This document shows, piece after piece, positions 34,366 to 47,057 of a stretch of DNA of 64,000 nucleotides. Within the stretch, counting starts at the first letter, position 1; every line of letters starts with the position of its first letter. Origin of the DNA: Brevinematales bacterium. GTDB taxonomy: Bacteria > Spirochaetota > Brevinematia > Brevinematales > Thermospiraceae. The stretch lies in assembly GCA_026417555.1 (NCBI GenBank), contig JAOADA010000001.1, forward strand, positions 84,195 through 148,194, written 5' to 3'. The position numbers and the translations under genes are program-made. Under the pieces are notes generated by a model. It worked only from the letters and a program-made list of their open reading frames with translations. It was not told the origin of the DNA and did no database searches.

Positions 34366-35519
34366 TCGTCCTCCAAACTCATACGAATTTTGGAGAGGGT
34401 GACAACACTCAAGAGAAGGGCAAATACGGCCAGGAAAAGAATCTGGGTTACAAGGAGAGACGCTCCTACTCCTTTGAGGGCAATTCCCTTGATAATTGAG
34501 ATAAGGTACCGTGCCGGGACGAGGTAGGAGATGGCCTGAATAAGCAGAGGCATATTGAGAATAGGAAAGATATATCCAGAGAGGATAAAGGTGGGAAGGT
34601 AGGTGAGGATGAAAGAAATCTGAATAGAGAGAATCTGGGAGCGAGTGATGGTAGAAAGCAACATACCCAGGCTCGAGGAACCAATCAGAAAAAGCAGAGC
34701 AAGCAGATACAGTTCCGTAAAACTTCCCTTGATAGGCACATGGAAAAAGAAATGCCCAATTCCCACGGTGGACATGAGATCAAACAGGGCAATAAAGAGG
34801 TATGGGAGGAGTTTTCCAAAAAAGAATTCATACTTGGTGAGAGGGGTGGTGAGAAGGGTTTCTATAGTGTTTCTTTCCCACTCCCTCGCAATGGTGAGAG
34901 AGGTGATAACAGCTGAGAGAATAGCCATCACTATCACAATAATCCCGGGAATGATAAAGTTTTTACTCGCAAGTTCTGGATTGTAAAGAACCCTGCTTTC
35001 GATATTCAAGGGAAGAGAAATGTGAAGACCCATTCTTTTCAAAGCAATTTCTCTATAGGAGAGGGCATATTCGTAGACGATAGCCTGAACATACCCAGAA
35101 GCCACGGTTGCTGTTGTACTTTCTGACCCATCGACCAACAGTTGAAGATGAACAGGTTTTCCGGAAAGAAATGAGGACTGGAAGCCACCAGGAATGACAA
35201 GAACAAGCTTCACACTTCCACTTTCCAAGGCCTCTTCTCCTTCCTGTTCCGAGAGAAGATATTTCTCTATTATGAAGTAAGAACTCCCCTGCAATTTTGA
35301 GACGAGTTCTCTGGAGAGAAAGGAACGATCGTGATCCATGATAGCCACTTTGATATTTTTGATATCCAAGCTCAAACCATAGGCAAAAATGAAAAGCAAA
35401 AAAATAGGAATAACTAAGGCCATAACGAGACTTCTTACATCCCGTCGTATTTGAATCCATTCTTTCTCTGCTATAGCAAGGGTTCTGTTGAAAGATGCCA
35501 CAAAGGATGTGAGCTTCAT
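34362..35519 (-). CDS. ABC-2 type permease (YbhS-like)
   Basis: The 385-residue protein has the same topology as its neighbour: a first membrane segment near residues 30-48, an extracytoplasmic domain (about 50-185) and a C-terminal membrane bundle. Family motifs include IAREWERNTIETLLTTPL and the closing PARYLISIIKGIALKG. The ATG at 35519 overlaps the preceding ATPase stop as ATGA. An in-frame ATG at 35531 is also possible and has a distant GGAGG, so the exact start is uncertain by four codons. It should pair with the 33211-34365 permease. Confidence 0.9.
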   Translation of the reverse strand: MKLTSFVASFNRTLAIAEKEWIQIRRDVRSLVMALVIPIFLLFIFAYGLSLDIKNIKVAIMDHDRSFLSRELVSKLQGSSYFIIEKYLLSEQEGEEALESGSVKLVLVIPGGFQSSFLSGKPVHLQLLVDGSESTTATVASGYVQAIVYEYALSYREIALKRMGLHISLPLNIESRVLYNPELASKNFIIPGIIVIVMAILSAVITSLTIAREWERNTIETLLTTPLTKYEFFFGKLLPYLFIALFDLMSTVGIGHFFFHVPIKGSFTELYLLALLFLIGSSSLGMLLSTITRSQILSIQISFILTYLPTFILSGYIFPILNMPLLIQAISYLVPARYLISIIKGIALKGVGASLLVTQILFLAVFALLLSVVTLSKIRMSLEDE

Positions 35520-36415
35520 TTGGAAAGCCATGCCATGAATACGTCCTCCAGTGAGGGTTTTTTTCTTTTCCAGGACAAGGGGATTCCCAAGAGAGTAGCA
35601 AGATGGGCCATGTCTTTCTCGACGTTGTGAGAAAATACCACAAGGGTGTTTCCCCTGATAAAAGCCTTCACCTCTTGGTGTTTGTGAAGTATGTGGGAGA
35701 GAGCCAAGGGATGCTCAACAATGCATTCCACAACTTCTTCTGGAATCAAAGAGGCTATTTCTTCTGATTTTTTGAGAAACAAAAATCGTCCTTCATACAT
35801 GACAGCTACCCGGGCACATCGTTCTGCTTCTTCCATGTAAGAAGTGGTGAAAATGATAGAGATATTTTCCTTGAGGAGTTCATAAAGAAGTTCCCAGAAT
35901 TCTCTTCGTGAAACAGGATCTACTCCATTGGTTGGTTCATCAAGGATGAGGATTTTTGGGGCATGCATAAGGGCACACATAAGACCAAGCTTTTGTTTCA
36001 TTCCCCCAGAGAGATGACCGGCCAATCGAGTTCGGAATGGTTTGAGATTGCTGAACTGGTAGAGTCTTTCAATTTTTCTGACTCGCTCTTTGTGGGGCAA
36101 GCCGTGGAGTCTTCCTATGAAGTGCAGGTTCTCTTCCACAGAGAGATCCTCGTATAAGGCAAACTTTTGGGGCATGTAAGCTATGGTTTCTTTGAGAAAA
36201 GAAAGAGAGGAGGAGTCATGAAGGTCCTTGCCATATACCAATACCCTTCCTGTGGTGGGCTTGAGCAAGCCTGCGATGATACGGGTGAGGGTACTTTTCC
36301 CTGCACCATCTGGTCCCACAATACCAATAATCTCTTGCTCTTTTAGGGAGAATGAAATATCCTCTATGATGGTTCTTCCTTGCAGGGTTTTGGAAACGTT
36401 GCATACCTCTATCAT
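35516..36415 (-). CDS. ABC-2 exporter ATP-binding protein (first ATPase of the operon)
   Basis: The 299-residue ATPase has a complete canonical set: Walker A GPDGAGKST, the Q-loop YMPQKFALY, signature LSGGMKQKL, Walker B ILILDEPTNGVD, and a TTSYMEEAERC switch region. In the switch region the usual His is Ser, which is notable beside the second ATPase that keeps His but has a divergent signature. The two may therefore make an asymmetric pair. It starts 3 nt after the HlyD-like gene and overlaps the permease start. Confidence 0.92.
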   Translation of the reverse strand: MIEVCNVSKTLQGRTIIEDISFSLKEQEIIGIVGPDGAGKSTLTRIIAGLLKPTTGRVLVYGKDLHDSSSLSFLKETIAYMPQKFALYEDLSVEENLHFIGRLHGLPHKERVRKIERLYQFSNLKPFRTRLAGHLSGGMKQKLGLMCALMHAPKILILDEPTNGVDPVSRREFWELLYELLKENISIIFTTSYMEEAERCARVAVMYEGRFLFLKKSEEIASLIPEEVVECIVEHPLALSHILHKHQEVKAFIRGNTLVVFSHNVEKDMAHLATLLGIPLSWKRKKPSLEDVFMAWLSK

Positions 36416-36418
36416 AGG

Positions 36419-37222
36419 TTAGGGTTTTTCAGAGACCAGAAAGATTTTTGCATCGGCGGGCATGCCAGCCTTGAGTTCGAGATGGGGATTGGGGAGTTCA
36501 ATCTTGATAGCAAACATGAGTTTGACACGTTCTTCTTTTGTTTGGACGGTTTTTGGAGTAAATTCTGCTTTGGGGGAGATATATATAACCTTTCCTTCAT
36601 ATTTCTTGTTTGGGAAAGAGTCAACACTGATCTCTGCTCGTTGTCCGATTTTGACGAGTCCAAGTTTGGTTTCCGGGATATAGATTTTGATCCAACAATG
36701 AGTGAGGTCAGCCAGGGTAAGAATGGCTGACCCTGGGAAAGCAATCTCACCGGGGTGAAGGTTTCTCGAGACAATGTATCCATCGATGGGGGCTCGAATG
36801 ATGGTGTTTTTTGCTGAGAGAGTGGCAATATCAAGATTGGCTCTCGCGATTTGGTAGGTAGTAGATATGGCCTCAAAGTCTCTTGTGGGAAGGCTTCCAG
36901 CTTCATATAATTCTTTTGCTCTTTTGTAGTTAGCGAGAGCATTTTCATAATTAGCAATAGCAGATTTTTCTTGGGCAGAGAGTTCTTCTCCTTCGAGACG
37001 AACAAGGATGTCCCCTTTTTTTACCTCATCTCCTTCTTTGACTGTGACATCAGCAATTCTTGCCATGATCTTTGAGGCAATATCGATTTCAGTGACTTCT
37101 ATAGTACCACTTCCCTCAAGAATGTGTGGATTTTTTTCCTGTTTTCGAAAGACGTCGAAATAGAGAGTGAGTCCTACGAGTGAAACAATGACCACTATAA
37201 GAGGAATGATTGGTTTTCGCAT
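36419..37222 (-). CDS. HlyD/YbhG-type membrane fusion protein
   Basis: The 267-residue periplasmic adaptor has an N-terminal membrane anchor (about 5-22), a first half-lipoyl domain (GSGTIEVTEIDIASK then VKEGDEVKKGDILVRL), a short coiled-coil hairpin (about 80-130) and a second half-lipoyl domain (IRAPIDGYIVSRNLHPGE). A beta-barrel region follows. It would bridge the ABC exporter to an outer-membrane channel; no TolC-like gene is in the window. It is the first gene of the operon, with AAGGAGG before the ATG. The short hairpin is typical of YbhG relatives. Confidence 0.92.
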   Translation of the reverse strand: MRKPIIPLIVVIVSLVGLTLYFDVFRKQEKNPHILEGSGTIEVTEIDIASKIMARIADVTVKEGDEVKKGDILVRLEGEELSAQEKSAIANYENALANYKRAKELYEAGSLPTRDFEAISTTYQIARANLDIATLSAKNTIIRAPIDGYIVSRNLHPGEIAFPGSAILTLADLTHCWIKIYIPETKLGLVKIGQRAEISVDSFPNKKYEGKVIYISPKAEFTPKTVQTKEERVKLMFAIKIELPNPHLELKAGMPADAKIFLVSEKP

Positions 37223-37299
37223 GAATATATCCTCCTTTAAGAAGGGAGCTTGTGAGAGAGAAACCCCTCTCCGAAGGGGAAAAATAGATAGAGTATATA

Positions 37300-37328
37300 A
37301 GTATAAAAAGGGAAAATGAAAAAGTCAA
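37300..37328 (-). promoter_or_regulatory. minus-strand promoter of the ABC exporter operon
   Basis: On the minus strand TTGACT (37328-37323) and TATACT (37305-37300) are 17 bp apart. The leader to the start at 37222 is about 70 nt and contains a short CCCCT/AGGGG stem (37264-37279). Confidence 0.78.
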
Positions 37329-37360
37329 GGGTGAGGTGGCAATTTTCGGATATCTTCAGG

Positions 37361-37403
37361 AAAATGTTCTTTTTCTTGCGGGAGACTTAGAGGAGAACAT
37401 TTT
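37361..37403. repeat. perfect 10-bp inverted repeat between divergent promoters
   Basis: AAAATGTTCT (37361-37370) and its exact complement AGAACATTTT (37394-37403) are separated by 23 bp, a centre-to-centre distance of 33 bp or about three helical turns. The pair lies between the -35 elements of the ABC exporter operon and accA, so it could be a paired operator for a regulator acting on one or both. Confidence 0.7.
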
Positions 37404-37432
37404 GGTGAGGATGACAACTTTTTTCTCAAAAC

Positions 37433-37461
37433 TTGACCAAAATTTTTCTTGCTCTTATCAT
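37433..37461 (+). promoter_or_regulatory. promoter for accA
   Basis: TTGACC (37433-37438) and TATCAT (37456-37461) are separated by 17 bp, about 40 nt before the accA start. Confidence 0.7.
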
Positions 37462-37507
37462 ATATAGGCATGTTTATTGGGGAAAACGAAAATAAAGAGG
37501 TGCAAAA

Positions 37508-38461
37508 ATGCGGAAGTATTATTTGGATTTTGAGAAGCCCATCCAAATGATGGAGGAAAAGATAGCGGAACTCAAAAAACATCTAGATAGTGATTTTTCC
37601 GTAGAGTTACGAGAGATGGAGAGAAAGCTTCAGTACATGCTTGAGATGACTTACAAGAATCTTACTCCCTGGCAAATCTCCCTTGTGGCCCGTCACCCCG
37701 AGAGACCAATTTTTTCTGATTATAGAGACAAGCTTTTTGATGATTTTTTGGAGATCCATGGTGACAGAAACTTTCGTGATGATCCAGCGATTATTACGGG
37801 TTTTGCTACGTTGGGGGGGTATCGTTGTGTTGTTATAGGAGAGGAAAAAGGGAAGGGGACGAAAGACAAACTCTATCGCAACTTTGGGATGCCCCAACCA
37901 GAGGGATACCGAAAGGCACTTCGTGCGATGAAGCTGGCAGAGAAGTTTGGTTTGCCTGTGTTGACCTTTGTGGATACAGCTGGGGCGTATCCTGGCATGG
38001 AGGGGGAAGAAAGGGGTCAGGGGGAAGCCATTGCGAGAAATCTTTTTGAGATGTCTGGTCTCAAAACCCAAATTGTGGCTACGGTGATTGGAGAGGGGGG
38101 GAGTGGGGGAGCTCTGGCTATAGCGGTAGCTGATAGGGTATTGATGCTTGAAAATGCTATCTATTCTGTGATATCTCCTGAATCGTGTGCTTCTATTTTG
38201 TGGCGCGATGCTTCAAAAGGTCCCCGTGCCGCAGAGGCTCTTAAACTTACCGCACCAGAGTTGCTCAAGCTCAAAGTGATAGATGAGATTCTTCCTGAAC
38301 CGATAGGAGGGGCCCATCGTCAACCAGAAGAAATGATAGCCATTGTCCGGAAGGCCTTGTTACGCCATCTTGATGAACTTGTGAGAATAAGTATCCCTAA
38401 GTTGGTTCAGGCACGGTATCAGCGTTTCCGTGGGCTTGGGGTGGTTCAGATTCAGGATTGA
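37508..38461 (+). CDS. accA: acetyl-CoA carboxylase carboxyltransferase subunit alpha
   Basis: AccA, with AccD, transfers carbon dioxide from carboxybiotin to acetyl-CoA to form malonyl-CoA for fatty acid synthesis. The 317-residue length is normal. Signatures include WQISLVARHPERP, the GDRNFRDDPAI segment, FVDTAGAYPG, GEGGSGGALA and SPESCASILW. The ribosome binding site is AGAGGTG. No accD, accB or accC is present in the window. It may be read through into eda, lptD and tgt, which follow with short gaps. Confidence 0.96.
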   Translation: MRKYYLDFEKPIQMMEEKIAELKKHLDSDFSVELREMERKLQYMLEMTYKNLTPWQISLVARHPERPIFSDYRDKLFDDFLEIHGDRNFRDDPAIITGFATLGGYRCVVIGEEKGKGTKDKLYRNFGMPQPEGYRKALRAMKLAEKFGLPVLTFVDTAGAYPGMEGEERGQGEAIARNLFEMSGLKTQIVATVIGEGGSGGALAIAVADRVLMLENAIYSVISPESCASILWRDASKGPRAAEALKLTAPELLKLKVIDEILPEPIGGAHRQPEEMIAIVRKALLRHLDELVRISIPKLVQARYQRFRGLGVVQIQD

Positions 38462-38487
38462 TGGTGAGAGGCAAGGAGGAAGTGATC

Positions 38488-39132
38488 ATGATGACCGCAA
38501 AAGAGACCGTCTCCCTTTTGAAAGAGGAGAGAATTCTTCCCATTGTTCGTGGGATTGATGCAGACTATGCCTTTGATCTTGCCAGGGCAACCCTTGCCTC
38601 TGGATGTCGGATCATGGAGTTTACGCTTTCTATTCCTGGGATTGTGAAAGAGGTGGCGCGGGTCAAGGAGATGTTTCCAGAGATGGCTATTGGGCTTGGG
38701 ACCGTATTGACCAAAGAACAGGCAAGAGAGGCTGTGAAGATAGGAGTAGATTTTGTGGTAAGTCCTATTCTCAATAGAGAAATTGTGGAAGAAGTCAAAA
38801 AGGCAGACAAGATGCTTGTGCTTGCAGGTCTCACTCCTACCGAGCTTTATGAAGCGTATCGATTGGGATCTGATGTGGTGAAACTGTTTCCGGCTCGTGA
38901 GATGAATCCTTCCTATATTAGGGAACTTCGGGGACCACTTCCTGAGTTGGAAATTTTGGCCACAGGTGGGCTTTCTCTCATTATGGCTATTGAATATATT
39001 GCGGCAGGGGCAGTTGCGGTAGGCCTAGGAAGCACCTTGTACAAGAAAGAACTTATTATCCAGAAGAAATTTGATCAAATCACACAGATTATTGAGAATG
39101 CCTATAACCGTATCAAAATGGTAAAACTCTGA
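38488..39132 (+). CDS. eda: 2-dehydro-3-deoxyphosphogluconate aldolase (KDPG/KHG aldolase)
   Basis: The 214-residue class I aldolase cleaves KDPG to pyruvate and glyceraldehyde 3-phosphate, or acts on 4-hydroxy-2-oxoglutarate. The Schiff-base lysine is K132 in DVVKLFPA and the catalytic Glu is E44 in MEFTLS. The phosphate-binding ATGGLS motif follows. AAGGAGG lies 8 nt before the ATG at 38488; the earlier TTG at 38458 overlaps the accA stop and lacks a site. No Entner-Doudoroff dehydratase is nearby, so the in vivo role is open. Confidence 0.92.
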   Translation: MMTAKETVSLLKEERILPIVRGIDADYAFDLARATLASGCRIMEFTLSIPGIVKEVARVKEMFPEMAIGLGTVLTKEQAREAVKIGVDFVVSPILNREIVEEVKKADKMLVLAGLTPTELYEAYRLGSDVVKLFPAREMNPSYIRELRGPLPELEILATGGLSLIMAIEYIAAGAVAVGLGSTLYKKELIIQKKFDQITQIIENAYNRIKMVKL

Positions 39133-39146
39133 AACAGGGTGGCTAT

Positions 39147-43478
<4,332 letters not shown>

Positions 43479-43483
43479 GCGGG

Positions 43484-43681
43484 TTATTTTCCTGCGGGTG
43501 TGTTCTTCTTGGCTGCCATTTTGGCAAGTTTGTCTCGAAGTTTTTGTTCTTTTTTGTGGTCCACGCGGTAATGGATATAGTTGCCATTTTTCATCTTGAC
43601 TTTGAGATCAAGGAAGAGAATGTCATCCGCGTGGTCGATGAGACCGTTGACCATGGCTTTGAAGTCTTCTAAAAGGGCCAT
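43484..43681 (-). CDS. 65-residue basic protein of unknown function
   Basis: The ATG at 43681 has a good AAGGAG site and opens a 65-residue product. It has an acidic N-terminal helix (MALLEDFKAMVNGLIDHADDIL), a short strand pair (DLKVKMKNGNYIHYRV) and a Lys-rich tail. A longer open frame reaches 43816 but would overlap the upstream acyltransferase gene and has no site. I do not recognise the family. It lies between, and is co-oriented with, the PlsC-like and DUF503 genes. Confidence 0.65.
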   Translation of the reverse strand: MALLEDFKAMVNGLIDHADDILFLDLKVKMKNGNYIHYRVDHKKEQKLRDKLAKMAAKKNTPAGK

Positions 43682-43691
43682 AGGATACTCC

Positions 43692-44354
43692 TTAACTCCA
43701 GAATTTGTTGACTTTGATGTCCCACACAAGGTATTCAAGTTGCTTTCGAACCTGTTCGGTGATCTCCTCAAGAGGGGTGTCCGACGAAAAATACATAGCC
43801 TTTCCAATGTTGGCATAGTATTTTCCGGAAAGAACAGTCAGCGTCTCATATTGTTGTTCCCCTACTTGAATAGTGGCAGATTTGCGTTTGACATGGCGTC
43901 TTGGGGAGACGATACCAATGGGCACAATGGGGGTAGGTTTTTCTTTGTAGATTTTGGCCATACCGTGATAAAATTGACGAAACTCGAGCTGATTGTTAAG
44001 ATCTCCCTCAGGAAAAATATAGATGGATTCTCCTCGAGAGAGGTATTCAATAGCTTTGGGGATAACGTTTTTGCGATGTTCGGGGAGGGCATTGATCTGT
44101 TCCATCCAGGTGAGAAAGTGTTTTACAATGGGTACAGAAAATCCTGGTCCTATGACCATATGGACTGGCTCCTTCATAAGAGTAATCACAAAAAAAGGGT
44201 CTGTTGAGGAAAAATGGTTAGAACAATAGATACATGGGGTGCCTGCTTCCCTAAGATTTTCTTCTCCCCAGACCTGAAATTCGACGAAGGTTCTGAGGTA
44301 AGCACGTATGGCCGTGCGATACACTTCATACATACTTCGTGCTATCCAGTGCAT
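43692..44354 (-). CDS. PlsC-like 1-acylglycerol-3-phosphate acyltransferase
   Basis: The 220-residue protein has the acyltransferase motifs: NHFSSTD with the catalytic H47-D52 (HX4D) pair, a GPGFSV/INALPEHR block II, FPEGD at about 114-118 and IVPIGI as block IV. It would transfer an acyl chain to a lysophospholipid or glycerol phosphate at the inner membrane. AAAGGGAG lies 7 nt before the ATG. It heads a three-gene minus-strand operon. Whether it is the main PlsC or a paralogue cannot be told. Confidence 0.88.
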   Translation of the reverse strand: MHWIARSMYEVYRTAIRAYLRTFVEFQVWGEENLREAGTPCIYCSNHFSSTDPFFVITLMKEPVHMVIGPGFSVPIVKHFLTWMEQINALPEHRKNVIPKAIEYLSRGESIYIFPEGDLNNQLEFRQFYHGMAKIYKEKPTPIVPIGIVSPRRHVKRKSATIQVGEQQYETLTVLSGKYYANIGKAMYFSSDTPLEEITEQVRKQLEYLVWDIKVNKFWS

Positions 44355-44377
44355 GCTTTTCTCCCTTTAGCCTGTTT

Positions 44378-44406
44378 AGTATGGCATGAAATGAGAAAAA
44401 TGTCAA
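44378..44406 (-). promoter_or_regulatory. candidate minus-strand promoter for the plsC-like operon
   Basis: TTGACA on the minus strand (44406-44401) is followed 17 bp later by CATACT (44383-44378), a four-of-six -10 match. A TACTAA at 44381-44376 with a 19-bp spacer is an alternative. Confidence 0.5.
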
Positions 44407-44542
44407 ATGAATCATCTGGACGAGTTCTTGTATGAGAGGAAAAGTCACAAAAGAGAAAAAAAGTTTTTGAAATTTTTGAAGGTGGACACAAACTTCAGAG
44501 AGAAAAAATCTTCTCTTGCTTTCTTTTTTTTTGAAAATCGTG

Positions 44543-44548
44543 TATAAT
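44543..44548 (+). promoter_or_regulatory. -10 element for the PAP2 gene
   Basis: A perfect TATAAT lies 31 nt before the start codon at 44579. I see no good -35 hexamer at the usual distance (the 17-bp position reads TTTCTT), so the promoter may be weak or activator-dependent. Confidence 0.4.
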
Positions 44549-44578
44549 GTTAAAAGGAAAAGAATATAGGGAGAACCT

Positions 44579-45349
44579 ATGCCAGAAGAAAAACAAAAAA
44601 GTTCTTCCCAGAAAACAAAACCTCTTTCTGTTCCTAAAAAATTTTCTCTTGCTCAGTGGCAGACAATAATGGATGCTCTTGAGGATGAAGAGGTGAGGGA
44701 GTTTCTTGAGGATGTTTATGTGTATGATGCACGCAGGAGCCGCTATATCCTTACTAGGGGACTGAGTCGAAAAGAGAAAACTATTCTCCAGGTCCTTTTT
44801 CAAGAAATTGCCCTTCCCGTGAAGGAGAAGAAAAAATTTCATATTAGTGCGAATCTGGATAAGGAAATTGTTGCCCTTTTGGCCCGGAAGCGTCGACGTG
44901 GGCTCAATATCTTTATGACCTTCATTACCCGTGTAGGGGATGGGTACGTGTGGTTTGGTTTGATTCTCTTTTTTCTTTTCTTTGATCTGTACGCAGGGAT
45001 TGTTTTGGCTATGGCGCAACTCATACAGATTCTTCTTCAGATCCTGATCAAGAATATTTTCACCAGGGATAGACCGTATGTGAAGCATGGGGATATCTCG
45101 ATTCTTCTTGCTCCTCCGGATAGGTTTTCTTTTCCTTCGGGACATACGGCTGGGGCGTTTACCGTGGTGTTTTTTTTCTGGTATTTTTATCCGATGTGGA
45201 CATGGCCTTTTCTCGTTCTTGCGGTTTTGATAGGGTTTTCTCGGATGTACCTGGGGCTTCATTATCCTACGGATGTGGTAGCAGGCATGGTACTTGGCTA
45301 TGTCAGTGTGAGGATAGCGCTTTTTCTGTCTTTTTTTCTTCCATTATGA
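44579..45349 (+). CDS. PAP2-family lipid phosphatase with soluble N-terminal extension
   Basis: The 256-residue protein has the three PAP2 phosphatase motifs: K158 to P166 (KNIFTRDRP), PSGH at 186-189 and S221-R222 with H228 and D232. They lie in a bundle of five or six membrane segments (about 112-256). Likely substrates are phosphatidate, diacylglycerol pyrophosphate or undecaprenyl pyrophosphate. Residues 1-100 form a charged, soluble extension (acidic helix LEDEEVREFLED) that typical PAP2 enzymes lack. The next gene follows 7 nt after its stop. Confidence 0.9.
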   Translation: MPEEKQKSSSQKTKPLSVPKKFSLAQWQTIMDALEDEEVREFLEDVYVYDARRSRYILTRGLSRKEKTILQVLFQEIALPVKEKKKFHISANLDKEIVALLARKRRRGLNIFMTFITRVGDGYVWFGLILFFLFFDLYAGIVLAMAQLIQILLQILIKNIFTRDRPYVKHGDISILLAPPDRFSFPSGHTAGAFTVVFFFWYFYPMWTWPFLVLAVLIGFSRMYLGLHYPTDVVAGMVLGYVSVRIALFLSFFLPL

Positions 45350-45356
45350 GGTGTGT

Positions 45357-47057
45357 ATGATACGTTACCCGCTTCTTCGGAACATGGCCCAACAGAGTTC
45401 AGATTTTGTTCAAGCAAAGGATGGTCTGGTAACCCTTCGTGTTGGGGAGCGTTTTGTTCATAGTCCCTACTCACCGGGAAAGGAAGCCCTTCGCCTGGTA
45501 GAAGGATTGAAGGGCTTGGATCCCTCGAAAACCTTTGTGATTTTTCTTGGGGCAGGGCTTGGATATCATATTGAACTTCTGGAAAAGGAGGGTTTTGAAA
45601 GAGGGGTGGTGATTGAAACTCATCCGGAAATAGCCAAGATTTTTCAGACGGTGTACGAACTTCCATCCTCGCTGTATTGGATAGGTCCTGAGCAAACAGA
45701 GGAGGCACTTGATAGTATCTTTGCTTTGCTTGATTTTGGCTCTATCCGGTGGGTGAAAACCCTTGTTTTACGGGGGAGTTATGAACTGGGAAATTATGAT
45801 GCCTTTGAGAAACGTATACAGCGTCTTGCCCAGGTAAAACTGGGGGATTTTAGTACCCGCCTCAAGTTTGAGGAGATCTGGCTTGTCCACATGATTCGCA
45901 ATATTGATAACCTTCCCTTTTCTACTCCTTTGTCTGAGCTCTTTTTTCGTCAGAATAATTTCCCTGTTGTTATTGTCTCGGCAGGGCCCTCTCTCCGAGA
46001 GTCGCTTCCAGCGTTGCGTCGGGTGGCATCTTCGGTGTTTATGGTGGCGGTAGATACAGCCCTTCTTCCTCTGTATGAGGCAGGGATTGTCCCTGACCTC
46101 GTGTATTCTCTTGATGCTCAGGTCCATACCCTTGAGGATTTTGTAGGGATAGAAAAAGATTTTCTCTCCCGTATCCATCTTGTGTATGATATTGTGGCTC
46201 ATCCCCAGACGTTGGCTTTTGTGAGGGAGGCGTCTCCTGGGCCTCATTATGTAGCGACAACAGCCCATGGAGATATTGATCCTCAGGGCAATCCTTTTCT
46301 TCTCAAACATGAGTTTGTACGGTGGCTCGAGCTTACTACCAATACTTCCTTGGGGGATGTGGAAACGGGGGGATCGGTATCGACTTCTGTGTTTCATGCT
46401 TCTTTTCTTATGGGAGGAAATCCTTTGATACTTGTGGGACAGGATTTGGCCTTTAGTTATCAGACGACGCATGTAGCTTCTACCTCTCATTACTATCGGT
46501 ATTCTCCTCTGTCTCATAGGCTTCATCCTATCAATACCATCTTTTTTGAGGCCATCCTTTCTCGTCGTTTGCAAAAGCACAGGGGGATTCGCCAGGAGGA
46601 GATAGATTCTGATTTTGTCCTGTCGAACTTCAAGGGGTGGTTTGAGGTGTCAGCCAAACGTTTAGCAGAGTTTCGAGGGATTCGCTGTATCAATGCCACT
46701 CATGAAGGGGTGTGGCTTGATGGGTTTGTTCATGAGGATATAGAACATCTCTTTCATACGTTAGCCCCTTCTCCCGTTATCAAAGAAAAAGAAAAGATAT
46801 TTCTCTCCAAACCGTTTTCCTTGTCTTCTCTCCGGAAGGTAAAGGAAGGACTCATCCACATCAAAGAGAGGTTGCGAACATTTCCTTGTGATGAAAGGTG
46901 GTATGAAAGGATTGGCGAGATGGGATATGTTTTTCTTGAAAGATATTTTATGCGGGAAAAAATGCTTTTTGAACGGTATGGGAACCATGATAGGGTCTCT
47001 TTGGAACGGAAAACCTACCGCCTTATTAAAGCGATTGAGGGGCTGAGGGATGAGTGA
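45357..47057 (+). CDS. DUF115/Maf-type (6-hydroxymethylpterin pyrophosphokinase MptE-like) protein
   Basis: The 566-residue protein contains a DUF115 domain (about residues 195-400; VVIVSAGPSLRESL, then FMVAVDTALLPLYEAGIVPDLVYSLDAQ, VGQDLAFS). An N-terminal Rossmann-like part precedes it (FVIFLGAGLGYH near residue 65). Motility-accessory Maf proteins with this domain glycosylate flagellin in several bacteria. In spirochaetes the same family is common, so a role in flagellar or surface glycosylation is plausible. GAGGTG stands close to the ATG at 45357; an in-frame GTG at 45351 is less likely. It overlaps the next gene by 8 nt. Confidence 0.85.
   Translation: MIRYPLLRNMAQQSSDFVQAKDGLVTLRVGERFVHSPYSPGKEALRLVEGLKGLDPSKTFVIFLGAGLGYHIELLEKEGFERGVVIETHPEIAKIFQTVYELPSSLYWIGPEQTEEALDSIFALLDFGSIRWVKTLVLRGSYELGNYDAFEKRIQRLAQVKLGDFSTRLKFEEIWLVHMIRNIDNLPFSTPLSELFFRQNNFPVVIVSAGPSLRESLPALRRVASSVFMVAVDTALLPLYEAGIVPDLVYSLDAQVHTLEDFVGIEKDFLSRIHLVYDIVAHPQTLAFVREASPGPHYVATTAHGDIDPQGNPFLLKHEFVRWLELTTNTSLGDVETGGSVSTSVFHASFLMGGNPLILVGQDLAFSYQTTHVASTSHYYRYSPLSHRLHPINTIFFEAILSRRLQKHRGIRQEEIDSDFVLSNFKGWFEVSAKRLAEFRGIRCINATHEGVWLDGFVHEDIEHLFHTLAPSPVIKEKEKIFLSKPFSLSSLRKVKEGLIHIKERLRTFPCDERWYERIGEMGYVFLERYFMREKMLFERYGNHDRVSLERKTYRLIKAIEGLRDE

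Noticed and set aside
45768-46580. 270-codon minus-strand open frame inside the DUF115 gene
   Set aside because: It overlaps a conserved protein domain on the other strand, and its product is an Arg/Lys-rich sequence with no fold pattern.
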